A DNA stretch of 12,104 nucleotides from Veillonellaceae bacterium (GTDB lineage: Bacteria; Bacillota; Negativicutes; Veillonellales; Veillonellaceae), in assembly GCA_900765165.1 (NCBI GenBank), contig CAAFQR010000030.1, positions 1-12,104 of the forward strand, in the 5' to 3' direction. Positions 6,401-12,096 of the stretch are shown in pieces (the stretch's first letter is position 1; each line of letters starts with the position of its first letter). The translations under genes and the position numbers were made by a program. The notes beneath the pieces are model-generated. The model was not told the DNA's origin. It ran no database searches and saw nothing but the letters and a program-made list of their open reading frames with translations.

Positions 6401-8713
6401 AATGGTAGTGGTCGCGGTGATGTAGATGGTATTTCGATGACTGCCGGAAATGCGTTAACCATAAAAGCTAAGAATGTGAATATTATTTCACGAGCTACCG
6501 ATAATCGAGCTGAAGGCATACATATGTATAATGCGTCGGATAAGACAGCGCGTGTAACAATTGATGGCAATACGAATATTTCAGTACAGGGTAATGGGTA
6601 CGCCTTAGGTGCTTATGTAGCCGGTAACTCCGAATTGACTTTCAATGGGGATGTAACAATAGGCGATGCTGTAACCGGTCGTGCCGGCGTGACGAACTCG
6701 AATCCTATGCGAGGCACGTTGGCTCATTATAGTACCAGTGGTTTATATGCAGGCGGTACCTTAATTCCTGCGTTAAGTGGCACGTTAACGGTAAAAGGCA
6801 AAACGGTTATTCGTATGGATGAAGGTAATGGGTTGATGGCGAATACTAACGGCGCCAAATTGTCTGTTGCCGGTGCTGATATTGCCGTATCGGAAAATAC
6901 ATCGGCTCCGTACTATGCTGTTGTAGCTGAAAGTGCCACGGTTAATGTAAACGTGAAGGATTCTAAGGTTAAACGCTTGGCTAGAAGCTTGAGCAGCACA
7001 CCGTCTGTTTTACCGGATACGAACACGGTTAATTTGAAGGGGAACGTAGGCTTATTGGCTGGCGCTGTACATTCTAATGAACCGGAAAAAATGACGCGGG
7101 TTAATATGGCGTTGACGACGAAGGATTCTTCGTGGGAAGGTATGGCGATTAATAATTTCACCGATGATATTCGCTCTAAAAATGGTGTAGATACTGATTT
7201 TACCTTGTTCTTGCAGAATGGTGCTACGTGGATTAATCGACCGTACGGCTTTACCTTGGATACCGATGGTAGCCGAGTAGAAAATTTGATCGGCGGCAGT
7301 GATGCTAACCACGCCGGTAATATTCGTCAAGAAGCGACAAAACCAATTCATATCTTGAATTATAGCGGTTATACAAATGCAACATTTGTACATAATGAAG
7401 ATGGGACACAGCGTTCTGATTACACTGGTGGCGATATTGTTATTGATCATGCTGATTCGGGCTCTGGTATTGTGTTGATTACATCAACTGATGGCGTTGG
7501 TGATACGGAATCGGATGTGAAGGCAACCTTGAAGGCTTTGGCTGGTAAGGTTGTATATACTAATCACGATGAAGGCAACTTGGCCGGTCGTGTTACGTTA
7601 GCCTCTGGTTTAACCTCATCGGCTCGTTGGGGCACCTTAACCTACACTGCTGATGAAGGCCGCGGTACGTTAGCCGACATGGTTGATAAGAAAACGGATT
7701 CGTATTTGCCGCATGATACGACGCCGGAAAATCCGGATACACCTGATAAGCCAAATCAGCCAGACAAACCGGATACACCAAATGATGATGGCAAAATTGT
7801 AATTGGTGATTATGAAACCAATATTATGAAGGGTGTTCGTAGTGCTACTACGGATATGGATATTCAATGGCGTAATGCGGCGTTAGCATTGCTTAATCAT
7901 GTGCATGATTTGAAACAGGGCACGAAAGGAATTTGGGCTTCCACCGGCAATTACGGCGGTACTTATGATCGCGGTATTGGCATTGATACTAAGGGTAATT
8001 ATGTACGAGCTGGTTATGATACATCCTTGTCTAAGGATTGGGATGGTGGTTTTGCTATTTCCTATGGCACGAGCAACAGCGATTACTTGTTAGGCGGTAC
8101 GGGCAAGGTTTCCTCTGTAGCCGGTGCAGTATACATGAAGAAGCATTTGAAAAATGATGCTTATGTTGGCTTCATGGGTATGTACGGTAATGTTAAAAAT
8201 GAATATACCGTATATAACGAATTAGGCAGAGCCTTGAAGGGTAATGCAAAATCCACTGCTTATAGCGTACAAGGCTTCTATGGTAAAACCTTTACGCTTG
8301 CCTCTGGCGCTACGGTTGCACCGCAGGTAAGCTTGTCCTGGTCTCGTGTAGCAGGCTCCGATTACACCGCTTGGTCGGGCAATGAGTCCATGCAGGTCTC
8401 CCAGGATCCGTATACCGGCTTAGTGGCACAAGCAGGTGTTACCTATTCGCAGAAATTTGGCAAGGGCAGCTGGTATGCCGGTGCTTACGTGGCGCATGAT
8501 TTCAGCGGCTCTGTTGATGGTACCTATACATCCCGAGATGGCGGTACTAAGAGCACGACCTTTGCAACCGACGATTATTGGGGCGATATCCGCTTAGGTC
8601 TTACTTACGGACTTTCGCCGAATGCTGGTTTGAATGTTGAAATTGGTAAGGGCGTCTTTGGTGAATATAAAAACGGCTGGAATGTTAATGGTACAGTACA
8701 GTTTCGTTTTTAG
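410..8713 (+). CDS. Giant type Va autotransporter with five-unit passenger
   Basis: A 2767-residue surface protein that carries its own outer-membrane export pore. Residues 1-31 form a signal peptide: basic n-region (KRHRKLK), hydrophobic core, cleavage after SVFA. Residues 38 to about 2437 are five tandem diverged units of about 455-505 residues, rich in G, N, T, S and D with short alternating strands, as in beta-helical passengers. Residues about 2438-2461 are a Pro/Asp/Lys linker. The barrel runs from about 2507 (GIWASTGNYGG) to the terminal FRF, about 261 residues, ending in Phe as outer-membrane barrels do. I found no cysteine after the signal peptide. No protease, lipase or other catalytic motif was recognised, so adhesin or surface scaffold is the best guess, by analogy with the family. 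The gene is intact and well beyond the size of many autotransporters. No terminator follows it, so the downstream receptor gene is probably on the same transcript. Confidence 0.93.
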   Translation: MRFGFKRHRKLKIATCLYMAAGLLLPSSVFASTTYNGTITGDTSDSSTFSGKVSQSGSTVTYDFKGQGVTSIGNKNSGVADIQSGTSKKTVVINADTLSTRGFAKEKAFVIGDNVDVTVNGDLDLKAVGSKGWGITALGMLREGMGEGVRSDIHINGNVTMRNSDDSNPWAVYDTDSIHGGYDNVGYKGSRWAPVGINLGESHGSTITVNGTVDLAVKGIGVATDPFYPSSGMAGPDLAKVSINGGRIITPEDQSEGYYSLASFGGTINMNMNADQTAATNNKVEMVGNVISMKHYKMGDGTNSGNPYFYQDGRINIGLNTQDSTWKGVIDNSGTNNAGEVNVFLGNGATWTHESPSKTNGLDATHMPEPSVYHYAGTYDNVSHVNNLVGTSEMKTAGAIKLGHSSTMDIAKLSGSVKLMYAHNGDGADKSQYVGGDVIVRSANENSKVSLYTDSTGITVTDDASVTRVLNALASKLTYSAYATGERNLSGNLGIASGLTSSSRLVREGTLGFTDGSGVGRLTQLVDEDKTDSLQDTTQIIEDNMLGADQRTYWSSKGIRATDAAKYNFTSNVVLTADAANSKTVVKDSPAMFGTIMWNGDRRGRVDMNGYSLTLNNTGAVRTSAIAVGDNQIYRSGAGIYATSNEVVFDNINSLHITSTVPTGTSASAYGIYVEGTNRRGAYYNGDGNAKVTINNVIGDDHAVTIDLKGDLYRPYALRVDKKSGSAALSINGYVNYTLPTGIGLYVTGGNVSLGGGHMSVDSAQVIQNVAGDDGTGGRVWINATNDDAGNVVGADHKVQLDGQIYTGRNSKTFINLVNGDSYWTGIARTGGEGTEQGQLHLRLGNGSLWTSHNGSDVAGDEQTVNTLIGEGGTVVVQDALPIHVQNYSGNLNVVYSHTGNGQQTTDYSGGKFTIDTAANASTITLITDSTGMSLDTESNAEASLNALAGKLYYTGYINGDNNLTATARIASGLTASAATVKEGVLGFDSVTGNGYYSLHSRPDQTVTTFNQTITGDESQDALYVANGVRYRSAVYNFRKDSAVDLTGGKSAVKLTQDFTLQNPQQYVTFRSTGDTANAVVAVDGGNHQITATAKGVTAEAQNTSGKAVAIQSANSEWNGPLTLVAHGKNGAVGLASDGAYTVTVNGDLTAKGADGNPFGISRSTAMNASDYDQVLGLYATNGAKLTVNGNTDLHVQGATLFARGGNSAITLNGDATLVTDESAADSQFAAVAEGGHITIGQPHTYWPDDPNAMEQVTDHRTVNLTGNIATYNLDKDGTVDLYLTKNSSQWTGVAQDTTTDANAGIRLTLQNGATWTNKVVGNNLEGFTGSRLQSLTGSADSSSMGSIYVKDAKDLVINKLSGQVALVYDHKGDGTQSSDYAAGNTRVVAADKNSGVTVITDTTGMTLSDTTKVASALDTLAGKLYYSNYRSGERNLFGIVRLASGLTASAAERKSGVISFDTATGQGHYIVNDGPITGTQIVPGEKDKGPKQGSDTRYKNLNILGPNYSYLFGSDVNVAINEKGSTTTGGYSNTAIAAILGKPVKNTLQQVTNSQATFDFTGHTGTFETTLNKSSFIGAQVADTVYVNGLNFTFKNANTLSLKATSGDNKGEVYGIYGEANGKVTVDSSAPLKIETISDKGGAGIFARSGSTIDVQSAAVIDAKGKTKVFQTDYGSTQGAAITMSSGTYSAESGYLAAVARDTSLSINQYDEGDVVATGDVTVAGSGKFDMHLTSDKSVWRGAMRYTDASQGGTPTSASLTISSGGTWYDAADTRNDLTAGTLHLTSLQGGMSNADTGYIYRQNANDMTIDNFSGYATFLYDHTGDGTQATDYAAGKTTINSAAAGSMLSVVTDHTGIGSDDASVKTALNTLAGKIFYGGAITGENKLRGRVALADGLTASSAYLNVAEMDFDTNDGHGLVKVEKPVDADMYTQVITGVADKDAFYKAAGIRNDEATYTFIKNAMLKSTDGTAMIAPQQDVAIEAGNTDFYVDTRRNGSGRGDVDGISMTAGNALTIKAKNVNIISRATDNRAEGIHMYNASDKTARVTIDGNTNISVQGNGYALGAYVAGNSELTFNGDVTIGDAVTGRAGVTNSNPMRGTLAHYSTSGLYAGGTLIPALSGTLTVKGKTVIRMDEGNGLMANTNGAKLSVAGADIAVSENTSAPYYAVVAESATVNVNVKDSKVKRLARSLSSTPSVLPDTNTVNLKGNVGLLAGAVHSNEPEKMTRVNMALTTKDSSWEGMAINNFTDDIRSKNGVDTDFTLFLQNGATWINRPYGFTLDTDGSRVENLIGGSDANHAGNIRQEATKPIHILNYSGYTNATFVHNEDGTQRSDYTGGDIVIDHADSGSGIVLITSTDGVGDTESDVKATLKALAGKVVYTNHDEGNLAGRVTLASGLTSSARWGTLTYTADEGRGTLADMVDKKTDSYLPHDTTPENPDTPDKPNQPDKPDTPNDDGKIVIGDYETNIMKGVRSATTDMDIQWRNAALALLNHVHDLKQGTKGIWASTGNYGGTYDRGIGIDTKGNYVRAGYDTSLSKDWDGGFAISYGTSNSDYLLGGTGKVSSVAGAVYMKKHLKNDAYVGFMGMYGNVKNEYTVYNELGRALKGNAKSTAYSVQGFYGKTFTLASGATVAPQVSLSWSRVAGSDYTAWSGNESMQVSQDPYTGLVAQAGVTYSQKFGKGSWYAGAYVAHDFSGSVDGTYTSRDGGTKSTTFATDDYWGDIRLGLTYGLSPNAGLNVEIGKGVFGEYKNGWNVNGTVQFRF
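521..2020 (+). repeat. Passenger unit 1 (residues 38-537)
   Basis: First of five homologous units inside the autotransporter. It opens with TITGDTSDSSTF and ends in a conserved block: HNGDGADKSQYVGG, then TDSTG, then LNALASKL, then IASGLTSSS. Between them is the tryptophan pair W326 and W351, with the second in LGNGATW. It is the most diverged unit in its first third, where it carries an added W/Y-rich stretch around residues 160-235. Confidence 0.75.
2021..3445 (+). repeat. Passenger unit 2 (residues 538-1012)
   Basis: Second unit, opening at TQIIEDNMLGADQR with a KYNF strand soon after. The tryptophan pair is W824 and W850 (LGNGSLW). The closing block reads HTGNGQQTTDYSGG, TDSTGMSL, LNALAGKLYY and IASGLTASA, clearly aligned with the other units. 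Confidence 0.8.
3446..4846 (+). repeat. Passenger unit 3 (residues 1013-1479)
   Basis: Third unit, opening at TITGDESQDALYVANGVR followed by AVYNF. The tryptophan pair is W1291 and W1316 (LQNGATW). The closing block reads HKGDGTQSSDYAAG, TDTTGMTL, LDTLAGKLYY and LASGLTASA. At the protein level it is closest to units 2 and 4 by eye. Confidence 0.8.
4847..6208 (+). repeat. Passenger unit 4 (residues 1480-1933)
   Basis: Fourth and shortest unit. Its opening (TQIVPGEKDKGPKQGSD, then YSYLF) is the most altered, with the ITG motif replaced. The tryptophan pair is W1741 and W1769 (SSGGTW). The closing block reads HTGDGTQATDYAAG, TDHTGIG, LNTLAGKIFY and LADGLTASS. Confidence 0.78.
6209..7720 (+). 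repeat. Passenger unit 5 (residues 1934-2437)
   Basis: Last unit before the linker. It opens at TQVITGVADKDAFYKAAGIR followed by ATYTF, very like unit 3. The tryptophan pair is W2242 and W2274 (LQNGATW). The closing block reads HNEDGTQRSDYTGG, LKALAGKVVY and LASGLTSSA. In many autotransporters the passenger's C-terminal end nucleates folding; this unit occupies that place, but its role here is inferred. Confidence 0.78.
7721..7792 (+). other. Pro/Asp/Lys-rich linker before the barrel
   Basis: Residues 2438-2461 consist almost only of P, D, K, N, E, Q and T in PDxPDKP-like steps, followed by DDG. This breaks the beta-helical pattern sharply and separates the passenger from the helix and barrel region. 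Such extended acidic or proline spacers can act as rigid stalks or as sites of proteolytic release; neither is shown directly here. Confidence 0.7.
7928..8710 (+). other. Autotransporter beta-barrel domain (part of the CDS)
   Basis: Residues about 2507-2767 show alternating polar and aromatic strands (GNYVRAGYDTSL, GGFAISYG, AYVGFMGMYG, TAYSVQGFYG, SWYAGAYVAHDF). They end in GTVQFRF with a terminal Phe, the usual outer-membrane assembly signal. About 260 residues is the normal size for the 12-strand autotransporter barrel. The preceding stretch (about 2462-2506, with WRNAALALLNHVHDL) is a plausible pore-spanning helix. Confidence 0.85.
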
Positions 8714-8786
8714 CTGATACGCTGTATTGGTGAATTGATTGTGTAGTAGAAATTTGTGTAGTAAGAAGAAAACAATGAGGTATTGT
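8714..8786 (+). other. 73-bp gap between autotransporter and receptor
   Basis: No terminator-like hairpin with a T run is visible. The gap holds a 10-bp direct repeat, TTGTGTAGTA, at 8739-8748 and 8754-8763 (15 bp apart), and the receptor's Shine-Dalgarno, TGAGGT at 8776-8781. Read-through from the autotransporter gene is the simplest reading. Confidence 0.5.
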
Positions 8787-10715
8787 ATGAAGACGTCTAT
8801 GAAATTAGCAGCTGTAGCAGCAGTTGCGCTGGTTGGTAGCGGCCTGACACCTACGGTGTCAGCCGCCGCTGATGCGGCACCGGCCTATGCCTTAAATCCT
8901 ATGGTTGTAACGGCAACGCGGTCTGAACAGAAATTATCGGAAGCAAATGCATCGGTTAGTGTTATTTCACGTGCTCAAATTGAAGATTTAAATATCGATA
9001 CGGTTGAAGCCGCTTTGCGCACTGTTCCCGGCGTTCAATTTTTGGACTATGGATCAGGTGGTCTTAATGCCAATTTAAGTGGTGTCAGAATTAACGGCAG
9101 CAAAGACGTTGTAATTCTTGTGGATGGTGTACGTGTTAATGACTTCCAAGGTGTTGGTAGTTCCGGTTATTTTTATGCGAATATGCTCAACAATATGGAT
9201 AACATTGAGCGCATTGAAGTATTGCGCGGTGCTGCCGGCGCTTTATATGGCAGTAATGCTAAAGGCGGGGTTATTAATATTATCACCCGTAAAGCCGGAA
9301 AGCCGGCAACTACGGTAGATATTAGCGGCGGATCTTTTGGTGCATCGGCACAGAAGGTGTACTCATCCGGGAAAAGTGGGCGCGTCGACTATAAGGTTTA
9401 CTATGGTCACCTGAAAAATGGAGACTTTAAAGATGGCAGTGGTCGTACGTGGAAGAGCGATTTGAAAAGTGATTACTATGGCGCTGAAGTCGGTTATGAT
9501 GTGACGAAGAATAACCATGCATCCATTGCCTTTGATCATGCGAAAAGTACTTTTGCCGGTGAAGATTATGTGTATGATACGCCTTATGAAGGACAGTATA
9601 AGACGGACGCCGTAACGATTAAGGATACCTGGAATATCAATAAACACTGGGACAATGAGTTTGTATTTCGTCATAACCACGTAATCAGTGATTATGCTCA
9701 GCCTGGCTTATATAAGACGGAAGCCGATTATACGTATCAATTTATTACTAATCAAACGACGTTTAAAGACGATAGAAATACGCTGACCTTTGGTATTGAT
9801 TACGCTAAAGGCAATGATAATTTGCCATCTTCGGCGCGAGATGCTAACGGGAAGTTAATTTCAGTAAAACGAATGATGAAAGATACGGCGTTGTTCGCAC
9901 AGGAAGAATATCGTATTACGGACCGTTTAAGTGTTATTGGTGGCTTACGTTATGATAAACCGGGCAGTGATGCTTATGGTCCTAACTATGCATCGCATCT
10001 GTCGAAGAGTGGCTCTATTCGCTATGATATTGGCAATAATGACTCTGTTTATGCATCCTATGCGGATTTCTTCATCTTGCCGAGTATTCGTCAGTTATAC
10101 GATGCAAGATGGGGGAATAGTGAGCTAAAACCGGCCGAAGGTAACACAAAGAGTATTGGCTGGAACCATTATCTTGACGATGGTAAAGGTATGATTAATG
10201 CGAACTATTTCATAACTAAGGATACACGCAACTATGGCTATGATAACGATACGCAGAAGTACATCAACACGAGTGATGGTGTAGCACGTGGTTGGAATTT
10301 GCAGTGGTCGCAGCAGCTAAGTGACCGATTGACTACAACGGTAGGCTGGGCTCATTTATTTCAGCATGCTAAAGGCGATAACTTTGATAAGGGCTATTAT
10401 CCGAAAGACTTGCTTACCTTTACGGCGATTTATAAAATGCCGAAATGGACTATCGGGTTGGATGGATTCTACTTCATCAGACAAACCAGTGAAGAAACCG
10501 CCGATAAGCATGGTTGGCCTCATGACAAATATGGCGTGTACAATATGAATGTTACCTATTCGCCGAATAAAACCTATGATGTGTACTTAACGGTTAATAA
10601 TATTTTCAATACGGAATATGCTGAGCACACAAACGTTATTTGGGGCGGCAAACCGGGTACTTGGTACTCCTTGCCGGGCCGTAGCTATACCGTTGGTGTA
10701 AAGGCACATTTTTAA
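8787..10715 (+). CDS. TonB-dependent outer-membrane receptor
   Basis: A 642-residue ligand-gated outer-membrane importer, powered through TonB-ExbBD. Start at 8787 is chosen because GAGG (8777-8780) lies 6 nt upstream and a standard signal peptide follows (MKTSMKLAAVAAVALVGSG, cleavage after VSA, residue 26). An ATG at 8775 is the alternative and has a poorer site. Residues 39-45 (MVVTATR) are the TonB box. The plug covers about 50-168, with VPGV, the IRING-like VRINGSKDVVILVDGVRV stretch, IERIEVLRGAAGALYGSNAKGGVINIITR. The barrel is about 177-642, with the typical late VNNIFNTEYAEH and a terminal Phe. Size and plug resemble the CirA/BtuB-like groups, but the ligand cannot be told: no TonB, ABC transporter or ligand-processing gene is in view. 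It lies 73 bp after the autotransporter and probably shares its transcript. Confidence 0.92.
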   Translation: MKTSMKLAAVAAVALVGSGLTPTVSAAADAAPAYALNPMVVTATRSEQKLSEANASVSVISRAQIEDLNIDTVEAALRTVPGVQFLDYGSGGLNANLSGVRINGSKDVVILVDGVRVNDFQGVGSSGYFYANMLNNMDNIERIEVLRGAAGALYGSNAKGGVINIITRKAGKPATTVDISGGSFGASAQKVYSSGKSGRVDYKVYYGHLKNGDFKDGSGRTWKSDLKSDYYGAEVGYDVTKNNHASIAFDHAKSTFAGEDYVYDTPYEGQYKTDAVTIKDTWNINKHWDNEFVFRHNHVISDYAQPGLYKTEADYTYQFITNQTTFKDDRNTLTFGIDYAKGNDNLPSSARDANGKLISVKRMMKDTALFAQEEYRITDRLSVIGGLRYDKPGSDAYGPNYASHLSKSGSIRYDIGNNDSVYASYADFFILPSIRQLYDARWGNSELKPAEGNTKSIGWNHYLDDGKGMINANYFITKDTRNYGYDNDTQKYINTSDGVARGWNLQWSQQLSDRLTTTVGWAHLFQHAKGDNFDKGYYPKDLLTFTAIYKMPKWTIGLDGFYFIRQTSEETADKHGWPHDKYGVYNMNVTYSPNKTYDVYLTVNNIFNTEYAEHTNVIWGGKPGTWYSLPGRSYTVGVKAHF

Positions 10716-10754
10716 ATCACAGTCTTTTCTAAATTCAAATCAATCTTAAACTAG

Positions 10755-10796
10755 AAAATACCCTCTTTAACAGGTGACTGCTAGAGAGGGTATTTT
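10755..10796. terminator. Bidirectional intrinsic terminator
   Basis: AAAATACCCTCT at 10755-10766 is perfectly complementary to AGAGGGTATTTT at 10785-10796. Three further pairs, one of them G-U, extend the stem to about 15 bp around a 12-nt loop. A T-rich tail follows on the plus strand, and the A run at the other end supplies the U tail for the minus strand. It sits between the convergent receptor and MerR genes and can serve both. Confidence 0.88.
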
Positions 10797-10813
10797 CGTT
10801 TAAAGGCGTTGTT

Positions 10814-11767
10814 TTAGTTTTCTTCATAAAGAACCGGTACCAAAATTTGAGTAATAAATTCAGTGGTTGTGTCGGTAATCCAATGATTGATTAACGGTTT
10901 AAAATATAGCGGACCATTAATTGTTAACGAGTTGAGTTTGATGAAACGACTCAACTTTTGAGCAAGTTTTGGTGCCTGTCTATAGGCTGTTCCTGTGAAA
11001 TAAAGGCTGATGAAATAACTGGCCTCTTGAATTAATGGTGAAGGTGTAGCTGTTGTGTTTGCGGCGATTGTTGATGTATTGATCGGTGAGAATTTTGTAG
11101 TGGTTGGCAGTGTTGTTGAAGGCAGTTTTGAAAAATAACCGGTAGTTCGAAGCTTGGGCTCTGAGGACAAAAAGAGCGAACTATCGGCAAGCCAACCTGT
11201 TTGTACATCGTAATAAACACCACAATTCATTAAAGATGTGGCGTGACGACCATATAAAGATAACCGCGTGGAATCTTTGTATGTCTTTTTAATGGGCGTT
11301 ACTAATAATGGTTGTGATTCATGCCATTCTAAGGTTATACGGTTTAAGCGATGTGATTGGGCTGTAGCAAAGCTTTTTTGTATAGATTGCAGCTCTTGGG
11401 AAATTGCCGTGTAACGTTCAATCTCTTTTTGACAGAAGCTTTGATGCTCAGCTAATAATGCTTGTAGCGTCTCAAGACTCTTATGTGTCATAAAATGCTG
11501 AATATCTGCTACTGGGATATCTAAGCGGCGCAACGTAGTGATAATCTCTAGTTGTAAATATTGATCGACTGAATACCGCCTAAATCCATTAGCCGCTACA
11601 AACTCTGGCAATAATAGGCCGATGCGCTCATAATAATACAGCGCTTGTTTAGATATGTTAAATAATTTAGCCAACGTACCGGCAGAAAAGGTTTCGGCTT
11701 TTTTTAATTCCTTCTGTAATTGATCCGGAATGGACTGAAGTAAGGAATAGTGCAGTGTTGATTTCAT
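10814..11767 (-). CDS. MerR-family regulator, BmrR-like, with GyrI-like effector domain
   Basis: A 317-residue cytoplasmic transcription regulator. Residues about 27-93 form the winged helix-turn-helix: FSAGTLAKLFNISKQALYYYERIGLL, then GFRRYS, then the IITTLRRLDIPVADIQ helix. A likely dimer coiled coil covers 95-137. Residues about 145-312 look like a GyrI-like effector-binding domain, ending in the INGPLYF ... EFITQILVPV pattern seen in BmrR-type multidrug sensors. Two oddities are a 25-residue extension before the DNA-binding domain and a Ser/Thr/Pro-rich stretch at about 213-246 inside the effector domain. The start is supported by TAGAGG (plus-strand 11775-11780) 7 nt upstream. Proteins of this class activate promoters with long spacers on binding hydrophobic or cationic ligands. 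The likely target is the divergent gene beginning at the right edge; its own ligand is unknown. Confidence 0.88.
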   Translation of the reverse strand: MKSTLHYSLLQSIPDQLQKELKKAETFSAGTLAKLFNISKQALYYYERIGLLLPEFVAANGFRRYSVDQYLQLEIITTLRRLDIPVADIQHFMTHKSLETLQALLAEHQSFCQKEIERYTAISQELQSIQKSFATAQSHRLNRITLEWHESQPLLVTPIKKTYKDSTRLSLYGRHATSLMNCGVYYDVQTGWLADSSLFLSSEPKLRTTGYFSKLPSTTLPTTTKFSPINTSTIAANTTATPSPLIQEASYFISLYFTGTAYRQAPKLAQKLSRFIKLNSLTINGPLYFKPLINHWITDTTTEFITQILVPVLYEEN

Positions 11768-11865
11768 AGCATTGCCTCTACTAATACATACCTTTATATA
11801 TGATTCCTAATTATCTAGTAAGTAACTTAATGATACTATAAACAACAGCAAGATTCAAACATATA

Positions 11866-11888
11866 TAACAAATGGTTATAATTTGTTA
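11866..11888. promoter_or_regulatory. Inverted repeat TAACAAAT-7-ATTTGTTA, candidate operator
   Basis: Perfect 8-bp arms at 11866-11873 and 11881-11888 flank a 7-bp centre (GGTTATA), 23 bp in all. It is AT-rich and has no T run, so it is unlikely to be a terminator. It sits about 100 bp upstream of the MerR start, where an autoregulatory site could lie. The binding protein is not known. Confidence 0.4.
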
Positions 11889-11993
11889 ATCGATTGGCAT
11901 TGGGTGCGGCTGCATTGATGAAGATTGGATATTCCGCCTCGAAAAGTCACCTAGGGATTTTAGTGTTATGTTTTCGTCTTTTCTAGTTGTATA

Positions 11994-12022
11994 TGGATGA
12001 CGACCAGGAGGTCGCCTATAAT
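11994..12022 (+). promoter_or_regulatory. TATAAT -10 with a dyad in the spacer
   Basis: TATAAT at 12017-12022 is a perfect -10. The matching -35 is poor (TGGATG at 11994-11999, 17-bp spacer). The spacer holds the dyad CGACC-AGGA-GGTCG at 12001-12014. An inverted repeat between a weak -35 and a strong -10 is the arrangement MerR-family activators use, though they usually need a 19-20-bp spacer, which I cannot show here because the -35 is unclear. Confidence 0.35.
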
Positions 12023-12045
12023 GGGCCTGTGAATTCAGACCAGTA

Positions 12046-12074
12046 CTGAAAATTTTAAGAGTGCATGATATAGT
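12046..12074 (+). promoter_or_regulatory. Candidate promoter of the gene beyond the right edge
   Basis: CTGAAA at 12046-12051 and TATAGT at 12069-12074 are separated by exactly 17 bp, and transcription would start near 12081. The -35 region (TACTGAAAAT) resembles that of the autotransporter promoter (TACTTGAAAAT), and both use TATAGT-like -10 elements. The upstream TATAAT could be a second start point or an unrelated match. Confidence 0.5.
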
Positions 12075-12090
12075 ATTAAGTAACGAAAAT

Positions 12091-12096
12091 TGGAGG
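12091..12096 (+). promoter_or_regulatory. Shine-Dalgarno of a gene starting just past the edge
   Basis: TGGAGG is followed by 8 nt (ATGCTATC) to the end of the window, so the expected start codon falls at about 12105. The ATG at 12097-12099 touches this site directly and is too close to be the start. The unseen gene would be divergent from the MerR regulator. Confidence 0.6.

Noticed and set aside
8739..8786. Longer N-terminus for the TonB-dependent receptor (TTG at 8739 or ATG at 8775)
   Set aside because: The extension adds charged and cysteine-containing residues before the signal peptide, and the strongest Shine-Dalgarno (8776-8781) fits the ATG at 8787.
9363..9680. Minus-strand and alternate-frame open stretches within the receptor gene
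   Set aside because: They overlap a well-supported gene with full domain structure, and their products show no family features.
11897..11988. Short plus-strand open stretch (about 30 codons) in the divergent region
   Set aside because: No ribosome-binding site, only TTG or internal ATG starts, and no recognisable protein features.
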